Assembly: GCF_019703855.1 (NCBI RefSeq)
Contig: NZ_AP024086.1
Location: 558,001-622,000, forward strand
Direction: 5' to 3'
Length of the DNA stretch: 64,000 nt
From: Desulfomarina profundi
GTDB lineage: Bacteria > Desulfobacterota > Desulfobulbia > Desulfobulbales > Desulfocapsaceae
In this document: one piece after another, positions 25,790 to 35,563 of the stretch
Layout of the letters: each line of letters begins with the position of its first letter
How positions within the stretch are numbered: the first letter of the stretch is position 1
The notes under the pieces: generated by a model
Databases searched by the model: none
Seen by the model: only the letters and a program-made list of their open reading frames with translations
What the model was told of the DNA's origin: nothing
Made by a program: the position numbers and the translations under genes

Positions 25790-28325
25790 GGAGTAATCCT
25801 TTTTTATCAATGAGTTCCTGGTAGGTTCCCAGTTCTGCCAGTTTCCCTGCCTTCATTACAGCGATTTTATCAAAGGTTTTTATAGTATCGAGGCGATGGA
25901 TTATGGCGATCAGGGTACGTTTTCCCTTCCACCTCGTTTCAATGAGTCGCTGGATTCTGGTCTGGGATTTGTTGTCCAGGGCTGAGGTGGCTTCATCCAT
26001 TATAATAATAGGAGCCTGTTTGATGAGAACCCTGGCAATGGCGAGTTTTTGTTTCTGTCCGCCCGACAGTCTGTCTCCCATTGTTCCTACCTGGAAATTC
26101 ATACCTATGGAGGCAATTTCCTCCAGGCATTCTTCAGCAATCAGGAGATGGATGATTGCCTGGTTTATCTTTTCCTGAGCATGGGTGAGATCTGACTTCA
26201 CTTTGCCGAACAGGATGTTGTTGAGAATGGATTGTCCTGTGATATAGTCATTTTGCTTGTAAAAGATAAAGAGACCGGGGACCTCTTTATCCGACCAGGT
26301 GGAAAAAGTTTTTCTTGCCTTGAGGATACAGCCCTTCAGTTCGTCCCGAAGCCGTGTCATTGTATGGATGGCAGGGGTGAAGTTCAATGCCAGGGAGAGC
26401 AGGAAATTCTGCTGTTTGGCGTTCAGGTCTGCTGGTTTTTCTGTTTTCAGATGGCCAAGAATAATTCGACACTCTTCCAGCCTGTTGGCAGGAACAGGAC
26501 TGTTTTCAAAAAAGATATCGTGTGTTTCCACACCTCCAAGAATATCGACAGCCTGTTCCGCCAGCTCTTCTCCCAGGTTGAGCAGGGGGGTAAGCAGTTC
26601 AGAGGCAAGCAGAAATTTACGAAAAAGAGGGTTTTTGGCAAGCAAGTCGAAAGCAAATCTGGAATCAGTTGCAGTTCCGAAAATGATATTTTCCTGAATA
26701 CTTGAGTTGAAATGATAGGAGTCTCTGTCGAAAAACTCTATGAAATCGTTCAGTCTCTCACCAAAGTCTTCTCTGAAAATTGTGCGGATATGAACGATTT
26801 TCTCCATCATCTTTCTGTCATTCTGATTAATATAGCTATCGAGGCCAAAGCGCATCACGTCTACAAAAAGACCTGCCTGCTGGAGAACGAGGATCATTCT
26901 GTCCAAGTCGGGTTCGTGATCGGAGGCGGGAGACGGATTTGCCAGGGAGAGAGTGGCCAGACGCGCATAGAGCAGGTTTTCCTTGATGGAACCTGTAAAA
27001 ATAAAGGGATTCTGAGAAATATAGCCGATTTTATCTATAATTACAGATTTTGAAAGGGAGCGCAGTTCGCAGTCGCCGATGAGGATGTTGCCCGATGAGT
27101 AATTGTACATTTTTCCTATGCATTGGGCGAGGACCGACTTGCCGCTTCCTGAAAAACCTACAATTGCCAGATGTTCACCACCTTTGAGGGAAAAACTGAC
27201 CCCCTTAAGCAGTTTAAGTCCTTCAGGTGTCTCAAAAACGAGATCCTGGATTTTTACACTGTTGTTTTTCGGTGTTTCTTCGGGGGAATCCGTTTTGTGT
27301 TCAATCAAAAATTCTGGAGGCGTATCGAAATATTCCATTGTCCGCTTATAGCGGACGGATGCATCCTGGTATGTCTGGTAAAATTCTATCAGTTCTTTCC
27401 AGGGATCATACAGCTTCTCTTGGGCAGAGAGGAAGGCTACCATGGCTCCCAGCTCAAGCTCTCCATGCATAACCAGGTATCCCCCGTAAATAAAGACGAT
27501 AAAAGGACCCAGGCTGACAAAATAGTTGTTTGTTGTTTTTATGCCGAAACGAAAAAGAGACCAGCGGATTCTTACTTTCTTCAGTGTTTCAACAAGGACA
27601 TCAAATTTCCTGTTTTCCTGTTCATAGGCTCCGTGAACCTGTACTTCACTGATTCCCGAGATGGACTCGGCGATCTGGTTGGCGGTGGCTCTTGATATGT
27701 CGACCCGCTCCTTATTGGCCTTGTTTGCCCGTTTCTGTAAAAGGGGAACAACAAAGACAGCGATAGGATAAATAAGCATGGTGGCACAGGCCAGTTTGAT
27801 GTGCAGGGAAAGAAGATAGCTCGCAAAGGCGATCAGGGTAAGGATATTGGTCACGGGTACGGCGAAAGCCTGGCCGGCAAAAGTTCCTGCAGAACTCAGT
27901 TCTGTCATGAGTGAAGAGACAACCATGCCGGGCTGGGTCTTGCGAAAAAAGGAGAGGGGCATGGTGAGAATATGATGATACAGTGCCTTGCGCATGGAAA
28001 GCATGGCCCGTTCACCGATAAGAGCCTGAAGGTAATTGATCGCAAGTTTAAGAAGACTGGTGACGGTTACTGCGATAAGATATATGGAACAAAAAAGAAT
28101 AAGGCTTGAAACATCCCGGAGAGCAATAGCCTCGTTGACGATCCTTTTCTGCATTTCAAGAGGCAGAACGCGGGCAAAGACAATGAGGACGATGACGAAG
28201 AAAAGAATCAGCTGCAGCTTGAAATTTCCCTTGAAGGCCCAGGAAAAGATTGATCTTTTCGTCACCTGAATAGAGTTTGAAGATCGATCGTTTATTTTTT
28301 TCTTGTGAGAAATTCTCTGTAACAA
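25752..28325 (-). CDS. ABC exporter (fused permease/ATPase) with large insertion in the nucleotide-binding domain
   Basis: 857 residues. An ABC transmembrane domain (about 35-330) is fused to one ATPase. Walker A GFSGSGKS is at 390-397 and the Q-loop Gln at about 438. The signature LSGGQ comes only at 753-757, with Walker B IIIMDEAT at 773-780 and the His switch in AIIHRL. In ordinary exporters about 70 residues separate Q-loop and signature; here about 315 do. The extra region holds repeated segments SIKENLLYARL, SIQENIIFGTA and SILNNILFGKV, as if the Q-loop-proximal part had been duplicated. The substrate is unknown. It heads a minus-strand cluster with cNMP, kinase and STAS genes. Confidence 0.85.
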   Translation of the reverse strand: MLQRISHKKKINDRSSNSIQVTKRSIFSWAFKGNFKLQLILFFVIVLIVFARVLPLEMQKRIVNEAIALRDVSSLILFCSIYLIAVTVTSLLKLAINYLQALIGERAMLSMRKALYHHILTMPLSFFRKTQPGMVVSSLMTELSSAGTFAGQAFAVPVTNILTLIAFASYLLSLHIKLACATMLIYPIAVFVVPLLQKRANKANKERVDISRATANQIAESISGISEVQVHGAYEQENRKFDVLVETLKKVRIRWSLFRFGIKTTNNYFVSLGPFIVFIYGGYLVMHGELELGAMVAFLSAQEKLYDPWKELIEFYQTYQDASVRYKRTMEYFDTPPEFLIEHKTDSPEETPKNNSVKIQDLVFETPEGLKLLKGVSFSLKGGEHLAIVGFSGSGKSVLAQCIGKMYNYSSGNILIGDCELRSLSKSVIIDKIGYISQNPFIFTGSIKENLLYARLATLSLANPSPASDHEPDLDRMILVLQQAGLFVDVMRFGLDSYINQNDRKMMEKIVHIRTIFREDFGERLNDFIEFFDRDSYHFNSSIQENIIFGTATDSRFAFDLLAKNPLFRKFLLASELLTPLLNLGEELAEQAVDILGGVETHDIFFENSPVPANRLEECRIILGHLKTEKPADLNAKQQNFLLSLALNFTPAIHTMTRLRDELKGCILKARKTFSTWSDKEVPGLFIFYKQNDYITGQSILNNILFGKVKSDLTHAQEKINQAIIHLLIAEECLEEIASIGMNFQVGTMGDRLSGGQKQKLAIARVLIKQAPIIIMDEATSALDNKSQTRIQRLIETRWKGKRTLIAIIHRLDTIKTFDKIAVMKAGKLAELGTYQELIDKKGLLHELIYGKQRNSS

Positions 28326-28615
28326 TGTAGTCGGTCTCGTTTTAGGTGACTATTTACAGGAGAATGATTCACACATACCCCGTTAGCAGATTGTCATCTA
28401 ATCAAGACTGTAAACAATTCCTGAGAAAAGTCTATCCTTTCATAGTGTATTTGAGTAATTGCCTTAAAAACTTCGAGAGGAACAGGAGTTTTTAGACAAA
28501 TCAAGTTTTTTATCCGGTAGTTCTTTTCAAGTCGAACCCTCAACAACTGAAACACGGTTTTCAGGTGGTCTGGACCGGGAATGTAAAAATAAAAAACATG
28601 TATAATATCTTTAAA

Positions 28616-29448
28616 TCACGATTTATTTGGGTCAAAATATTTAAATTTCTGACCCTGAAGTATATTGTCAACAGATCGCATGTTCCCTTTCATATAAAAA
28701 ACGTTTGGTTTTGTATCATCTGCAGGGCGGATAACCCAGACTTTTTCCTCAAGTTGATGAACGAGTTTGTAGACTATGTTGTCCGGATCTGTGAGGTTGC
28801 CAAAAGTTCGTGCACCTGTAGGGCATGCCGCTGAGCATCCTGTTTGGGTTTTTCCTTTGGACAGCCGTTCCTCCCAACAGAAATCACACTTGTCAATGGC
28901 ACGACGCTCGGCGCTGAAATATCTTGCATCGTATGGGCAGGCGAGCATGCATGTTTTGCAGCCTATACACTTCTTACTTTCCATACGTACGATACCGGTG
29001 ACCGGATCTTTATATGTAGCTCTGGTCGGGCATGCTCTTACACAAGGTGCTGCATTACAATGGTTGCAGAGTACCGGAATAAATTCCACCTGTTTGTCCA
29101 GGGTTCCCGTATATTTTTTTGTGAGTATCCTGGTTCTGTAACCGTAGTCAGGTACATGGTTGATCTTGTTGCAGGCATCAACACATTTCTCACAGTCAAT
29201 ACAGAGAGACTGGCGGATGACCATGCTGTAATGCGGGTTGTAAGGATATTTTTCAACAAACTCCGTGCCCCCTCTGAGCCTGAGGCATGGGCAGTTGCAA
29301 CAAGGGAGGTGAGAGAGAGTATTTTCCCGCCGGCATAGACACCGGCAACAGTAAAACCGAGTTTTAGGAAGTTTCTTCTTTCCTTGGCTGTAACTGTTTC
29401 TGTACCCTCATTTTTAAGTTTATGTAAATCTATCTTTGGAAAATTCAT
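28616..29448 (-). CDS. Tat-exported 4x[4Fe-4S] ferredoxin subunit (NrfC/DsrO/HybA-like), frameshifted
   Basis: The N-terminus has a twin-arginine-type signal (KERRNFLKLGFTVAGVYAGG). The body has four cysteine clusters: CIDCEKCVDAC, CNHCNAAPCVRACP, CIGCKTCMLACP and CDFC...GCSAACP, for four [4Fe-4S] centres. The frame is split at the C run 29268-29272 (G run on the coding strand). One added base gives SEGGTEFVEKYPYNPHYSM and joins the halves. It should carry electrons between the NrfD subunit and the 9-haem cytochrome on the periplasmic side. It is the third gene of the minus-strand operon. Confidence 0.85.
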
Positions 29449-29552
29449 AATCAGAATCCTTTTTACTTACTGATTGTTCTGCAAAACCTGTAATGTGTCT
29501 GTCGATCCATTTGATCGGTTTGATACTGCATTAGAGGGAGTTATTTTCTAAA

Positions 29553-30860
29553 TCAAAAAAAGCTGTGATGTCGTTTCATGGCTTCTTCTTCCGTTTCACC
29601 TTCCTCTTTAAAATGGATACCACCACAACCAGGACAGATATAACCTCCTTCCGGGACAATCTCATGTTTTTCAAGCTGGTGACCATTGAGCATTTTTTCA
29701 CCGGCAAAGTATACCAGACCGATAAAACCTATACCGAAAAGGGAGGCCATGATTTCATGAAATGAAGGGGTATAAGTGAGCAGATTTGCTTCTTCGACTA
29801 CGCCGAGTGAGTGATAAACTGATTCCATCTGGCCAGGAATAACAATGTCATATCTCATGAAGAAAATCCCAATCATCATGAGGCCCGTTGCCCACAGTAT
29901 TATGTTGAAATTCTTTCCTTTTGAACGAATGAGCAGGACCAGGGGCAGCAGCATACCCAGGAAAACTTCAAAAAACCAGAAGTTGATAGAATAATTTCCT
30001 TTCAAAAAGGACATGATAACAAGTTCTTTTCCTTCTGATACCATACCGGTGATAATTTTCCATATGGTAAAGAATATTATTACAGATATAAGGAAAATGG
30101 TTACCTGAGTTACAGCTCTGACGGCCCGTTCCATCCGGTGGTTCATGACCTCCGGATTGATCTTCCAGCCAATCACCGTAAAGAATAAAATAGCACAACC
30201 ACCTGACATTGCTGCAGAAAAAATAAAATATATCGGCAGATACGGTCCATACCAGAAAGGACGGCCATGCAGCATTCCAAAGACGGCGCCCAGGTTACTA
30301 TGGGCGGCCACACCGACTACGAGTCCCAGGAAACCGGTTAACCTTGACAGGGTGTGTTTTTGATCCAGGAGAAAATAATACTCTATCATCATAAATACCA
30401 GATAGAGACCATAAAGTGTGCCCATCCACCACATGTTAGAAACAATATTGGGTGAAAAAACATTCCAGATCGCCATCCTGAAGGGGTTTTCAATATCAAA
30501 AAAGATGATGCAGAATCCCCCGAACATAAAGGTGATTGAAAGAAAAACTGCCCTTTTGGCAATGGGCATAAATGCTTCACCACCAAAAACGTGACCGATG
30601 GAAGAGATGATACAAAGACCCGTTGATGTAACAACACAGAAAATATAGACAGAAATAAGCAAACCCCAGGCAATCTGACGACTGACCCCGTAGACATGAT
30701 GATATCCAACGAACAGTCCATGCAAACCAACGGCGAGACCCGCAAGGGCAAGGAGGGCGAAAAACCCCATTATCATTTTATAGCCAGGACTGGCTTTCTG
30801 CAGGGCTGCAAAGCCATCAAATCCCCATTTTTTGGAAATGTCAACCATCCTTCCTGTCAT
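29553..30860 (-). CDS. NrfD/PsrC-family quinone-interacting membrane subunit
   Basis: 435 residues with about 10 hydrophobic helices and the NrfD-type layout (GYHHVYGVSRQIAWGLLISVYIF; HSNLGAVFGMLHGRPFW). These subunits exchange electrons with menaquinone and may couple to proton movement. An unusual C-terminal tail has YICPGCGG, a CxxC that could hold a metal, and a charged end. The partners are the FeS protein downstream and the cytochrome upstream. No molybdopterin catalytic subunit is nearby, so this is an electron-transfer complex rather than a full reductase. Confidence 0.85.
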   Translation of the reverse strand: MTGRMVDISKKWGFDGFAALQKASPGYKMIMGFFALLALAGLAVGLHGLFVGYHHVYGVSRQIAWGLLISVYIFCVVTSTGLCIISSIGHVFGGEAFMPIAKRAVFLSITFMFGGFCIIFFDIENPFRMAIWNVFSPNIVSNMWWMGTLYGLYLVFMMIEYYFLLDQKHTLSRLTGFLGLVVGVAAHSNLGAVFGMLHGRPFWYGPYLPIYFIFSAAMSGGCAILFFTVIGWKINPEVMNHRMERAVRAVTQVTIFLISVIIFFTIWKIITGMVSEGKELVIMSFLKGNYSINFWFFEVFLGMLLPLVLLIRSKGKNFNIILWATGLMMIGIFFMRYDIVIPGQMESVYHSLGVVEEANLLTYTPSFHEIMASLFGIGFIGLVYFAGEKMLNGHQLEKHEIVPEGGYICPGCGGIHFKEEGETEEEAMKRHHSFF

Positions 30861-30944
30861 TGTTCAGCCTCTTCTGTAGAGTTATAATATGTGTCTGTTT
30901 TGAAAATTGTATTTATGCACGAAAAAAGAACAAATGCACTCGTG

Positions 30945-31892
30945 TTACTTTTCATGTTTCTTGTTTTCGTGGGAGCCGTTTTTGCCGGTTTCACCATTTA
31001 TTGCCGCAAGACCTTTGACGCCGATGTGGCAAACGGTACAGCGCGTAAGATATCCGAAAGCCTGGGAGGAGTCATGGCAGGTTCCACAGTATCTGGCGTG
31101 AATCGTTTCAAGATATTTTCTCTTTTCAGCCGGGTTTTCAGAGGAGATGGGCTTTTCATCTTCAACTGTTTTTTTACCCATGATAAAGACTTCTTTGTGA
31201 CAAGATTCACAGGACAGCTGTGCCTTGTCCACATGGATTTTATGTTCAAAGACTACGGATTTTACAGGTTGTGAAAAGACAATTTTTCTTTCTGGAGGCA
31301 CATGACATGATTCACACTGTGTTGAAGAATCAAAGGCATCGTCTCCATTATGGCAGGTTCCACAGTACTTTCCATTTTTAAATGCGGACATGGTAAAATC
31401 TGCCCGTGTCGCTGCGATATTTTTTTTCATTGGAAAAACTTTGTCATGGCAGCTGGTGCAGGACAGTTCAAATTCCTCAACATGGGCTTTGTGATTGAAA
31501 TTTACTTCGGTGGGTTTCTTCCAGGTAACAGACTCTGCCGACATAGTATGACAGGATCCACAACTTGTATCTGTTGCAAAGGCAGAATCACCATCATGGC
31601 AGGCACCGCAGAAAAGACCATCAGCCATGGCTTTCATGGTGAAGTCTTTCGGATCAGTAGTGTTTGCTTCCTGGGGAAATAGATCATCATGGCAATCTGC
31701 ACATTCCAGTCCTGCTTCCATGGTATGAACCTTGTGAGAAAATGATGCCTGTACCGGGGTATTCCAGGTGATGCTGTCTTCCGGACCATAGGCGTCTTCA
31801 TCGTATGCTTGTGCAGCAAATCCGCGCGAAGAAACAAGTAAGAAAAATGAAAAGGCCAATACACCTATTCTCGTCAAGGGAAAGATGGTCAT
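30945..31892 (-). CDS. Nine-haem periplasmic cytochrome c (c7/c3-type repeats)
   Basis: 315 residues with a signal peptide ending near GFAAQA. Nine CxxCH motifs were counted: CADCH, CGACH, CGSCH, CTSCH, CGTCH, CESCH twice, CGTCH and CTVCH. Each third repeat starts with a distal His motif (FSHKVH, FNHKAH, FEHKIH), the pattern of c7/c3 triheme modules, so it is three triheme units in tandem. It probably accepts or donates electrons for the NrfD/FeS complex encoded downstream. Confidence 0.9.
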   Translation of the reverse strand: MTIFPLTRIGVLAFSFFLLVSSRGFAAQAYDEDAYGPEDSITWNTPVQASFSHKVHTMEAGLECADCHDDLFPQEANTTDPKDFTMKAMADGLFCGACHDGDSAFATDTSCGSCHTMSAESVTWKKPTEVNFNHKAHVEEFELSCTSCHDKVFPMKKNIAATRADFTMSAFKNGKYCGTCHNGDDAFDSSTQCESCHVPPERKIVFSQPVKSVVFEHKIHVDKAQLSCESCHKEVFIMGKKTVEDEKPISSENPAEKRKYLETIHARYCGTCHDSSQAFGYLTRCTVCHIGVKGLAAINGETGKNGSHENKKHEK

Positions 31893-32578
31893 TTTTTGTA
31901 CTCCAATGGATTGTGTATATGAAAAACGCTTTAAAGTTGGTTCAGCTTGGTTTGGACCTCAATTTCTGTTCTTACCCGTCATTATAACCAACAGAAGAAC
32001 TATTCCGTTTTCCGGGAGTTCTTTTTCTCCTTTTGAGGGTTAATGTGGAGTGTTTATTGTTGGTAGTCTGTAATGAAACAGGAGTGTATTTAACAGTTTA
32101 ACGATATTCTTAATCAGAAAAACATCAAAACTGTGCAAATCCCTACATAGTGCCCTACTACGGAGTCATATTTTATCCGTCAGGTGGCATATTTTTTACA
32201 TGTTATAAGGAATGCTGTCAAGGTGATTTTGAGGTGAAATAAAAAACTGTAATTTAAAACTGGTACCATTCATCTGAAAATCCAGCTGCAGAAGACCAGG
32301 AGAAGTGAGTCGTTTAGTATTGCCTCAAGAGGTGGACATTTGTGGTATCATATTGTGGTTGCGATAAATATTTGTAGTACTATTGTGAAAAATTAGTTTT
32401 ATTTTATTTTTTTTTAGGGTAATTTAATGCTACTATTAAATAAGCTGTATCGGATAATCAATCTCACTTAGAGGTTGATTTTTTAGTATCAATGATCTTA
32501 TTTCGCATTTTTTTACCATCTACTTGTTTTTACACAGAGCATTCTACAATCTAATTACCGAAGGGACAGGATCGATTC
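31893..32578. other. Intergenic region of 686 bases between divergent cytochrome operons
   Basis: No gene is supported. The right half holds a terminator-like hairpin at 32457-32484. The region is AT-rich and should contain both operon promoters. I could not pick a convincing -35/-10 or sigma-54 site. Confidence 0.5.
32457..32484 (+). terminator. Orphan terminator/attenuator in the 19-haem cytochrome leader
   Basis: ATCAATCTC pairs with GAGGTTGAT (one G-U) around loop ACTTA and is followed by five to six T. No plus-strand gene precedes it, so it may attenuate the cytochrome operon or end a small RNA. Confidence 0.55.
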
Positions 32579-34582
32579 ATGGAAAAAAAAGGCAATGGAA
32601 GCAGAAAAGTATTGGCAGGATTTTTTTTCATTTTTCTGATTATCCTCGTTATGACGGGACAGCAGGCGATGTCCATGAGTAATGAAGATTGTCTGGAATG
32701 TCACGGAGAAGAAGATATCACCAGGGAAGCCGATGACAGTTCGGTCTTTGTGGATGCGGTGATTTTTGCCAAATCCGTGCATGGAGATGAAGAATGCGTT
32801 TCATGTCATCAGGATGCTGATACGGAGGATGATGAGCATCCCGAGGAGCTGGCCAGAGTAAACTGTGCGGAATGTCATGAGGATGTGTCGGAAGTATATG
32901 AGAAAAGTGTGCATGGAAAGGCCAGGACCAGGGGTGACGAGCTTGCTCCTTACTGTTCTTCCTGTCATGGGACCCATAACATTCTGCCGCAGAGTGATCC
33001 TGAGTCAAAGGTTTACGTCCTCAATATCCCTGTTACCTGTGGAAAGTGTCATAAGGAAGGAAGTCCGATGACAAAGATTCATACGGACATCGATCAGCAA
33101 AATGTTTTGCAGAATTATTCCATGTCCATACATGGCAAGGGGCTGATAAAAGCTGGACTGACAGTTGCAGCAGTGTGCACCAGTTGTCATACGTCCCATA
33201 ATGTATTGCCGCACACAAACCCGAATTCATCAATAAATCGGCATAATGTTGCGAAAACATGTATGAAATGTCATGCCAATATTGAAACTACCCATCAAAA
33301 AGTTATCAGGAAGGCACTTTGGGAGAAAGAACCTCATAAAATACCATCCTGCGTTGAATGTCATCAACCTCACACGCAGAGACAGGTGGTCTACTCGGAC
33401 AGTTTAACCGATGAGTACTGTATGAAGTGTCATGGTGACCCAAACCTTGTGACAGCCGACGAGGAAGGTGGAGTACGCAGCCTCTACGTTGATTTGGATG
33501 AGTATGATGAGTTTAAAGGTACACTGCACAAGAAAGAAAAACTGGCGTGTGTGAAATGTCATTCGAATATGGACAGTGCAAGGGAACCTGTTTGCAAAGA
33601 TTCAGGTCGTGTGGATTGTTCCTCCTGTCATGCGGACGAAAATAAAGACTACGAGAAGAGTATCCACGGTCAAATGCTCGCCAAACTTGATCCCAATGCC
33701 CCGTATTGTACCGACTGTCATGGAAAACATGCCAATATGTCTCGGGCAAATCCAGATTCTCTTATAAATCCTATTAATATCCCCTCTCTCTGTGGTTCCT
33801 GTCATCAGGACGGGAAAAAGGCTGCTGTGAGAATAAGTGGTGGGGAAAAAAATATCGTTTCCACTTATTCCATGAGTATTCATGGCAAGGGATTGGAGAA
33901 AAGTGGTCTTCTTGTTTCCGCGACCTGTGCCAGCTGTCATACCGGTCATCTTGTTTTGCCCGCATCCGACCCGGAGGCTACGGTAAATTGGAAACATGTG
34001 AGCGACACCTGTGAGAAATGTCACTATGGTGTGGCCATGAAAGTCAATCAATCCGTTCATAAACCGCCCGTTGGTGCCGATCCTACAAATTTTCCAATCT
34101 GCAGTGACTGTCATTCAGCGCACGGTGTCGAGAGGGGCGGTGAGGCGTCTTTCAGGAAAAAGCAGGCCAGTGAGTGTGAAAAATGTCATAAAGAGCAGGT
34201 TGAGACATATCGCGAAAGTTATCATGGAAAAGCTTCAATGCTGGCAGGGGGTGAAAGGGCCGCCCAGTGTTCCGATTGCCATGGCAGTCATGGTATCCTT
34301 GCCACGACAGATCCGGATGGTACGTTATCCCCGGAGAATGCAGTGAAGACATGTCGAAAATGTCATCCAACTGCAACGGCAAATTTTACGAGTTACCGTA
34401 CCCATGCTACTCATGGTGATAAAGAACGCAATCCTGACATGTACTATGCATTCTGGGGCATGACCATTCTGCTCCTGGGTACCTTTTCACTGTTCGGACT
34501 GCATACCTTACTCTGGTTCCCTCGTTCTTTTAAAGAACGCCTGGAGCTTATGAAAAAAGCTCGCAGGAAAGAAGAAGAGTAG
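32579..34582 (+). CDS. Nineteen-haem membrane-anchored cytochrome c
   Basis: 667 residues. The N-terminal signal is KVLAGFFFIFLIILVMTG. Nineteen CxxCH motifs run from CLECH to CRKCH, and a C-terminal membrane helix (FWGMTILLLGTFSLFGLHTLLW, seen in parts) is followed by a basic cytoplasmic tail. The sequence contains an internal duplication: KSVHG..YCSSCHG..NIPVTCGKCH..YSMSIHGKGL..CTSCHTSH recurs as KSIHG..YCTDCHG..NIPSLCGSCH..YSMSIHGKGL..CASCHTGH. It should pass electrons between the quinone pool, through the cytochrome b next door, and periplasmic partners. AAGGGACAGG lies upstream of the ATG. Confidence 0.9.
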   Translation: MEKKGNGSRKVLAGFFFIFLIILVMTGQQAMSMSNEDCLECHGEEDITREADDSSVFVDAVIFAKSVHGDEECVSCHQDADTEDDEHPEELARVNCAECHEDVSEVYEKSVHGKARTRGDELAPYCSSCHGTHNILPQSDPESKVYVLNIPVTCGKCHKEGSPMTKIHTDIDQQNVLQNYSMSIHGKGLIKAGLTVAAVCTSCHTSHNVLPHTNPNSSINRHNVAKTCMKCHANIETTHQKVIRKALWEKEPHKIPSCVECHQPHTQRQVVYSDSLTDEYCMKCHGDPNLVTADEEGGVRSLYVDLDEYDEFKGTLHKKEKLACVKCHSNMDSAREPVCKDSGRVDCSSCHADENKDYEKSIHGQMLAKLDPNAPYCTDCHGKHANMSRANPDSLINPINIPSLCGSCHQDGKKAAVRISGGEKNIVSTYSMSIHGKGLEKSGLLVSATCASCHTGHLVLPASDPEATVNWKHVSDTCEKCHYGVAMKVNQSVHKPPVGADPTNFPICSDCHSAHGVERGGEASFRKKQASECEKCHKEQVETYRESYHGKASMLAGGERAAQCSDCHGSHGILATTDPDGTLSPENAVKTCRKCHPTATANFTSYRTHATHGDKERNPDMYYAFWGMTILLLGTFSLFGLHTLLWFPRSFKERLELMKKARRKEEE

Positions 34583-34672
34583 AATGAATGACAGACTGTT
34601 TTAACAGGATAAAACCTCCAATAAAGGATCCTTGCATCTGTGTAGGATGTATAAAAGAAAAGGGAAGTTGAA

Positions 34673-35518
34673 ATGAGCAAAACTGAAACAGTATACGTTC
34701 AGAGATTTAATGTTTTTGCGCGATTGTTGCATTTAACGGTAATTATAAGTTTCCTGACTCTCGCCCTGACCGGTATGGCGTTGAAATTTGCTGATGAACC
34801 ATGGGCCGGCACTATTGCAGCAGTTTTTGGAAGTTTCAGAGTTCTGGGAGTCCTTCATAGGATCGGAGCTGTTTTAACATTTGGCTATTTTTTCCTGCAT
34901 TTTATTTTGATTTTTCAAAACTGGCGGAAAACCGACAGATCGCTGGTCAGTTTTATTCTCGATAAGACCATAGGTATGGTTCCAAACATTCAGGATGTAA
35001 AGGAAATCGGACAGACATTGAAATGGTTCGTCGGAGCTGGTGACAGACCCAGGTACGGGCGATGGACCTACTGGGAAAAATTTGATTATTTTGCTGTATT
35101 CTGGGGTGTGGCTGTCATTGGTCTTACCGGAATATGCCTCTGGTTTCCCGAGTGGGTTACGCAGTTTTTTCCAGGATCATGGTTGAATATTGCTACCATC
35201 ATTCATAGTGATGAGGCTCTTCTGGCAACCGGGTTTATTTTTACTATTCATTTTTTCAATACACACATCCGTCCCGAAAAGTGGCCGCTGGACAGGGTGA
35301 TCTTCACCGGGACAATCACACTGGATGAATTAAAACATGAGCGCCCCAGGGAATATGAAATGCTGGTCGAGGAAGGGAGGCTGGACGATGTTATTGTTGA
35401 CAGGCCACCGTTGTGGTTGATTATTTTTTCATATGTGTTTGGTTTTTCGGCGCTGACAATAGGGATGATTCTGGTTTTCACCATAATTTACACAATTTTT
35501 AAAATGACGTTCCTCTAA
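34673..35518 (+). CDS. Cytochrome b (b561/FdnI-like) membrane subunit
   Basis: 281 residues with four to five hydrophobic helices. Candidate haem-b histidines lie in RLLHLTVIIS, LHRIGAVLTFGYFFLH and TIHFFNTHIRPEKW. It resembles di-haem cytochrome b subunits that link menaquinol to periplasmic multihaem cytochromes. GGGAAGTTGAA precedes the ATG. Placed right after the 19-haem gene, it probably forms a quinol:cytochrome c module with it. Confidence 0.82.
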   Translation: MSKTETVYVQRFNVFARLLHLTVIISFLTLALTGMALKFADEPWAGTIAAVFGSFRVLGVLHRIGAVLTFGYFFLHFILIFQNWRKTDRSLVSFILDKTIGMVPNIQDVKEIGQTLKWFVGAGDRPRYGRWTYWEKFDYFAVFWGVAVIGLTGICLWFPEWVTQFFPGSWLNIATIIHSDEALLATGFIFTIHFFNTHIRPEKWPLDRVIFTGTITLDELKHERPREYEMLVEEGRLDDVIVDRPPLWLIIFSYVFGFSALTIGMILVFTIIYTIFKMTFL

Positions 35519-35563
35519 GGTCGCTGCCTGTTTGTGCTGATGTTTTAAGTTGAAAAACAACCT

